From Oryzias latipes (Eukaryota > Chordata > Actinopteri > Beloniformes > Adrianichthyidae): 64,000 bases of DNA. The position numbers were made by a program, and so were the translations under genes. Below the pieces are notes generated by a model. The model saw nothing but the letters and a program-made list of their open reading frames with translations, was not told the origin of the DNA and did no database searches. Position 1 is the first letter of the stretch, and each line of letters starts with the position of its first letter. This document shows, one piece after another, positions 58,925 through 64,000 of the stretch. The DNA lies in contig NC_019877.2 of the NCBI RefSeq assembly GCF_002234675.1, forward strand, positions 24,633,519 to 24,697,518, given 5' to 3'.

Positions 58925-60250
58925 AACTGACTCTAAATGTGTAGTTGCCATGGAAACAGAAGATGAACATCTACTCCAAGACATTAAAGACAAACTCTGC
59001 TTCAAAACACATGCGGGTTGACTCAGGGTGTAATTTTTGCACTTCTGCTGTCATATATCATGTTAATTTATACATTTTCATGTCATAGTTATGCAGATGA
59101 CATTCAACGTATGGCCCCTCCCACTCTGCTGCTGTTTAAAAACAGCTAAACTCCAAATCCATTCAGTTCAAAGGTGAAGAAGAGAGGCCGTTTTCATGGG
59201 AAGACAGAATCAGGGTAAACATGTGGGTGTCATAATAGACTCAGTGTGGAGTTTCAGCGCTTACATTTATTGGAGTTTTCATCTCTTGCAGGCTTAACTG
59301 CTGGTAACATTGTTCTGTCTGCTCATAAGAGAGCTGCAGCTCATTCAAAAGGCTGCTGCTGAGGCCGTCATCAGTCCAAATCTCAACTTCTTAACAAGCT
59401 TTTTTGCCAACAGGAGAGAGTTCACGTCTGCCTCATGCAACAAAAACAATCAACATTTTATTAATTGTTGATTCTCCGTAAAACAAATGGATTTTTTTGC
59501 TAGTTAACTTGAAAACGTAGTCAACAGTGATGCTAATTTTATTTTGTGTGCAAAAATCAATGAAATAGGAGAATCCTGATCAGTGATCAGGCTGCACAGG
59601 AAATTTGATGAAAAGTCTTCAAGTGATCCAAAACGCTGAAGCAAGTGTTCTAATGCAAAGGGGTTCAAAAAGGTGATCTTGTCTGTCTGTCCTCCCACGT
59701 GAGTTCAGGTGAGACGGGTTAACGAGCTGAGTCAGCCATCCTGGAGGAGCTTGGAGTAGAGCTGCTGCTTCTCCTCGTGGAGGAGTCAACAATCAGGTTC
59801 CTCTGTTTTTGTCCATGAAGGTTCGTCTCTATGTTTGTGTCTTTCTCGTCCACTCCGACACACATTTATTTATTTTTTTGCCCGCAAGCCATCAGAATTG
59901 GTTGTGTGACACTTTTTTCCCTCTTGAACTCAAGAGTCCTGTTATGAGTGAGCAGAACCTCTAAATGTTTGCCCTGATGTGCAAATCACATCAACAATTC
60001 ACTCAGCGCAAAAACATATTAAAGATCACAACAAAAAAAAAGAAAAGGCAAAACAAACAAAAAAACACATTACATTTCAGAAATGAAAGCAAAATTCCTG
60101 AAATCAATACATAAAAAAAAACACTTTGGAAACAAAACTAATTTCCAAAAATCAATTTCCAATCAGAATGAAATATTTAAAAAAACTGGAAAAGGTATTT
60201 ATTATGGGACATCCAACACTCACACCACTTTTGCAGTGGCTGTATTCAAA
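58925..60250. other. Intergenic, no gene seen
   Basis: AT-rich, with A runs at 60033-60120. No supported feature. Confidence 0.35.
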
Positions 60251-60253
60251 AGC

Positions 60254-60825
60254 CTAAAGGGCCTATATCATGCTAAATCAACATTTTGTGCTTTTAAGTG
60301 TATTATATTGTTCCTTCCTCATGAAAAACAACCCAAAGTGTTTTGATCCACTCACCCATCTCTGATTATTCCTCTAAAAACCTGCTCTCTGAGCACCAGC
60401 CCCTCCCAGTCCACGAAAACGAGTGAGTTCTCACATTGTGATGTCACAAAGTGAGGACAGCCCCTTCCAGGAAGAGTCTGTGCTGCCAGCTCCACCCCCA
60501 GGCTAAGACACGCCCACTTTCTTTGTGGAGCTAGCGGTGATCAGCTTAAAGGCTTTCCTTTGATTTGCACAATTTGAACATCCATTTTTGCAAAGGTTCG
60601 AATGTTTGTTTTCGTGGGAGAAAGGCAGACACGCTGCCGAGGATGATGTCATAAAATGGGCGGCACCCACAGCGATTGAGTCGTCTTACTTCTGGGTTAG
60701 AAAAGAACTCTGGAAAATAACTCATATTTAATAAAAAATGTGTTCTTTTGTGCCAAAGGTTATCTGTTGTCATGGATATAGTCTACTATGATAAAGAATA
60801 GCAAAGTTTAAGCCCTTTAAAGAAA
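60254..60825. repeat. Possible MITE
   Basis: The start AAAGGGCCTATATCATGC and the end GCAAAGTTTAAGCCCTTTAA form a weak inverted pair, and the text (ATGTCACAAAGTGAGGACAG, TGATGTCATAAAATGGGCGG) resembles a common fish repeat. The boundaries are tentative. Confidence 0.35.
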
Positions 60826-60859
60826 TATTGGGAAACAACTTCCAGCTGAAAAGGTGAGC

Positions 60860-62810
60860 AAACATCATCCAATCAGTGACATCCCATAATACCTACGTTT
60901 TCAGATTTCTTATTGTCATTTTTTAACACTTCTTTTTCATTTCTGAAAACCACTTTTGTTTTCCAAAAGTTTCCTTCGAAATGTTATTTTGTTTCATTTT
61001 TTTTAATTGTTTTTTTATTGATTCCTAGACTGTAATGTCATCAAACACATCGTGTTGTGTTCAGGTGACAGCCATCTTTATTTTTACACAGATCCCCTGA
61101 GAGCAGAACCTCTTCAAAGCGGATAAAAGAATGAGAAACAGGCTTCTAATTCCTTTAGTTAAAAATAGATGATTAGAATGTGATATTTTGGACAGAAAGA
61201 GCCCTTGAGGAGTATTTATAGTTCCAGACTGTCCAACTCGCCTGTGAATGGCGTCCTGCCTTATCTACTTTCTTTGTTTCAACCTCTAATCTTTTTAGGA
61301 AAACTGCCACAGTGATTTGTTTTTTGTTAAATCCAAATTCAATTTGTCACCTATTTTTTAAGGAAAGTCGTTGGCACAGTCATGAATGCAGACGGTCCAC
61401 CCGCCGTCAGTCAGGCGGGTATGACGCCATTCCAAAATTGAGTGACAGCTGGGCAGCGCAGGCGGTGGCAGTCGGGTCGCCGGCCGGCAGCAGCTCTGAC
61501 TGGACGATGTGTAAATGTCGAGCACATCAAATGCCAACGGCCGCCTGGTGGACCGGGACAATGTTACCTGCACGCTTGCACTGCTTGTTCATTCTCACTG
61601 TACAAGAAAAAATAAAACTACAAACTACCTACAAAGACAAAGTTACAAACTCAAACCGCTCAGCCTTATTTCTGGTGCAAATATCACGAGTCGTGCACAC
61701 TAGAGTCACGATACCTCGCAAAAAAAAGGAAAACACGGGTAAAGGAAAGCCACACGTGTGGGGTGGGGGGGTCCTCACTGTGCTTGTGTGCGTGTTCACA
61801 CACATGAAACAATGGAGTGGATAGAGTCCACGGTGGCCTGGATCGGACGGTGGGAGCGGGGCCACGGGACGCCGGCTGGAGGATGGCGGGCTGAAATCGG
61901 CCAATCATCAGATGAATTGGGGGACCTTGGAGACCCTCCTATGAGTCTATTATCGCGCTGAAGCCATCCTGCCACACGCCTGTCACTGAACTGCCACAGC
62001 CCAACCTTTAAACGTGTCGGCGTGGCCGCTGTAAAAAAAATCATCCAGTCACCACTTCATTTGAACTTCTGCTGAAAACCTCGGCTGCCGCTGCATGGCG
62101 TGTAAAAATGCCTCCTGATAACAAACGCTGCAGCGTGGCCAGCTGCCAAATCTGCTGAAACACGAGTATTTAAGAGGTTTTTTTAGCTGTGTGTCTTCAG
62201 ATGTATTTCTTTCGAGACGTTTAGTTTTCTTTTCTCTGTGGCTGTTTGTTGTGTTTTTGTGCAGCTGCAGTGTGAGCTGTAAGAATGTGCGGTGATGGTG
62301 CTCGACAGACGGGTACGCTGGAGGAGGATGCAATTAGACCACTGTTGAACAAACACAGAAGAATTCCTTTTCAGGCTGCTTTGTCTGCAGACAGAATATT
62401 ATGGTATGTGTGTGCTGTGATCAGCTGCTAGTATGAAGGACTACTTGCAATAAAAGTTCTATTTAGAGAGAAGTAAAGCCTTCGTTTCTGCTGCTTCATC
62501 TCAAAATGACTATTTTCTGCAAAAGTGTTGCATAGTTTGAGTTCGGTGGATCTCCAAACACCTAAGAGCAGCACAAAATCGGAGACGGTGCCAACAAGAG
62601 ATGCTCTCATATGGAGCCCCAAATTAAAAAAAGAAATACGACCTTGTGGTCATCCTGAAAAACAGCAATGTTAAATAAAAAGCATTTATGGGATGAAGAT
62701 TTCTTGGTTGACTGTGTGATTGCACATTTAATCTTTTCAATTATGAACAATTTGGGACTCCATACTGTCAGCTCTGAGGATGAAGCTTTCTGTTCAGCTC
62801 TGAACCTGCT
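60860..62810. other. Intergenic; short shared repeat, no gene seen
   Basis: 60862-60905 repeats the segment at 52997-53040. 61370-62060 is more GC-rich, but no frame carries a recognisable domain or splice-supported exon. Confidence 0.35.
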
Positions 62811-62814
62811 GACT

Positions 62815-63025
62815 CTTGTGCTACGTTCACACCAAGCATGTGACATGCATTCTTGAACGCATGTATGGTCCATGGTGTTCACACTGGAGACGCAGGGAGG
62901 CACTTCTTTTTCACTAGCTACTGTTTACCAGCGCATGCCTGCCAGCTACAGTTGGAAGAGACTTGGTGCAAATCTGGTGAATCCTGCAGGCTTTTTCTTC
63001 CACAGCTTGATTCTGATAAATGAAA
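62815..63025 (-). repeat. Dispersed MITE-like family B, fragment
   Basis: It begins GCTACGTTCACACCAAGCAT, contains GGTGTTCACACTGGAG, and ends near TTCTTCCACAGCTTGATTCT, the reverse of the right half of the 22.1-kb copy. Confidence 0.6.
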
Positions 63026-63029
63026 GAGA

Positions 63030-64000
63030 AACCTGACATTTATGCAATTAACTTCATTACAACACTACCTTATAGCATATAACTACTGCAAAGTAGTAAA
63101 TCCAAAAGGTACTGTGAAGGAGTAAAGAAGCCCAAAGCTGCTTTTCTCAGCTTTAGAGTCCAAACGGTTGAACAGTTAGAGTAGTTCAAAGAGCCACTAG
63201 AGCCAACGCTTCAGTATTAAATGGAACAGCAACCTTCTGCAAAAAAATTCAAATGATATTGGTCACATGACCTACATAGAGCGACATGTACTGTATGACT
63301 GTAGGAACAGTCGTGACAGCAAGCGACCTCACCAGGCCGGTCAGTAAATATTGGGACACGAGTCTGTTTACAGACTTATGGAGACGAGTAAAGAAGACCA
63401 GTAAAACTCTAACAGACTCAAGCCCTGAGTAAAAGCAGAAGAATAAGGTGATCTGTGAAGTTGTGCTGAATGATGTGTATGCAGATATTAATATCTATTT
63501 GATCTAATTCTCTTATTTTATTGTGGTAGAGAAGGACATTAAATGTGATGTCTTTGTATTAACAGCACTGACAGTAAAGGCCTATTCATGTCATTTATTA
63601 CAAGCAGCTGATGAAATCCGCGTGTTGAGTCCTGTAGTAACAGCTGCTGCCAGCAGGGGGAGTGATACTCCACCTGTGAGGAGCTGCATTCACTGTGATG
63701 AGAAGAAGCAAAGGAGACGAAAGTCGCTTTAACTCAAAATACAAAAACAACGAGAGAGATGATATTAATGTGGTGATAACAAGGAAAACCTAAAGGGATT
63801 TTAAAAAACAATAAAAGACAAAATATACAACTTTTTGAGGAATCATCCAGGTTTATTTTCTGATTGTGCAAACTTACTGCTGTAATGAAACAGCAAAGAT
63901 GCTAATGGAATACGTTTAAAGATCCTGCAAAACATGTTAAGATTTTAAAGATCAAATACTTAAAATATAACTGTTACCGACGTTACATTTTCCTCATAAT
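63030..64000. other. Intergenic, no gene seen
   Basis: AT-rich. The frame 63523-63732 has no recognisable domain. Confidence 0.35.

Overview
The window is eukaryotic, vertebrate DNA, and almost certainly from a teleost fish. It carries a spliced wapl gene with short introns, an intronless atonal-family bHLH gene, and a dense mix of fish-type transposons: L2/Rex-like, L1 and restriction-like-endonuclease LINEs, tRNA-headed SINEs, hAT and piggyBac MITEs, a Tc1 remnant and a P-element-like THAP transposon. A percomorph (medaka-like) species is my guess from the repeat style. It is not proven.

Layout. 0-3 kb: repeats, a GC-rich repeat and a 13-bp minisatellite. 3.7-19.1 kb: the wapl cohesin-release gene on the + strand, with a CpG-rich promoter and untranslated first exon near 3.7-4.05 kb, 19 coding exons (1,200 codons reconstructed), and a poly(A) signal at 19087. 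19.17-19.62 kb: a convergent single-exon Atoh1-like bHLH gene on the - strand. 20-33 kb: LINE 3' ends, SINEs, MITEs and a 1,000-N assembly gap (27683-28682), with a promoter-like ZNF143/YY1 motif cluster at 29.3 kb. 33.1-34.55 kb: an intronless coiled-coil gene on the - strand whose last 40-odd codons are out of frame across a 7-base homopolymer. 36.3-40 kb: an L1 broken up by an L2-like LINE, a piggyBac MITE (itself hit by a hAT MITE) and a P-element-like transposon. 40-64 kb: further hAT, piggyBac, solo-LTR, SINE and LINE sequence with no convincing host gene.

The two recognisable host genes are not functionally linked as far as sequence shows. Wapl releases cohesin from DNA; the bHLH factor is a neural-type transcription factor. 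Their 3' ends nearly touch.

I found no undescribed multi-gene system. The most unusual signals are (i) an insertion hotspot inside a piggyBac-type MITE, where adjacent GTCTAG-type octamers were hit by two hAT families in three copies, twice at the identical octamer in opposite orientations; (ii) a 1,274-bp P-element-like THAP transposon with precise TIRs and 8-bp duplication; (iii) hAT copies carrying a ZNF143/THAP11-type motif; (iv) the homopolymer frame break in the coiled-coil gene; and (v) a head-to-head pair of LINE 3' ends sharing an unusual 32-bp tandem array.
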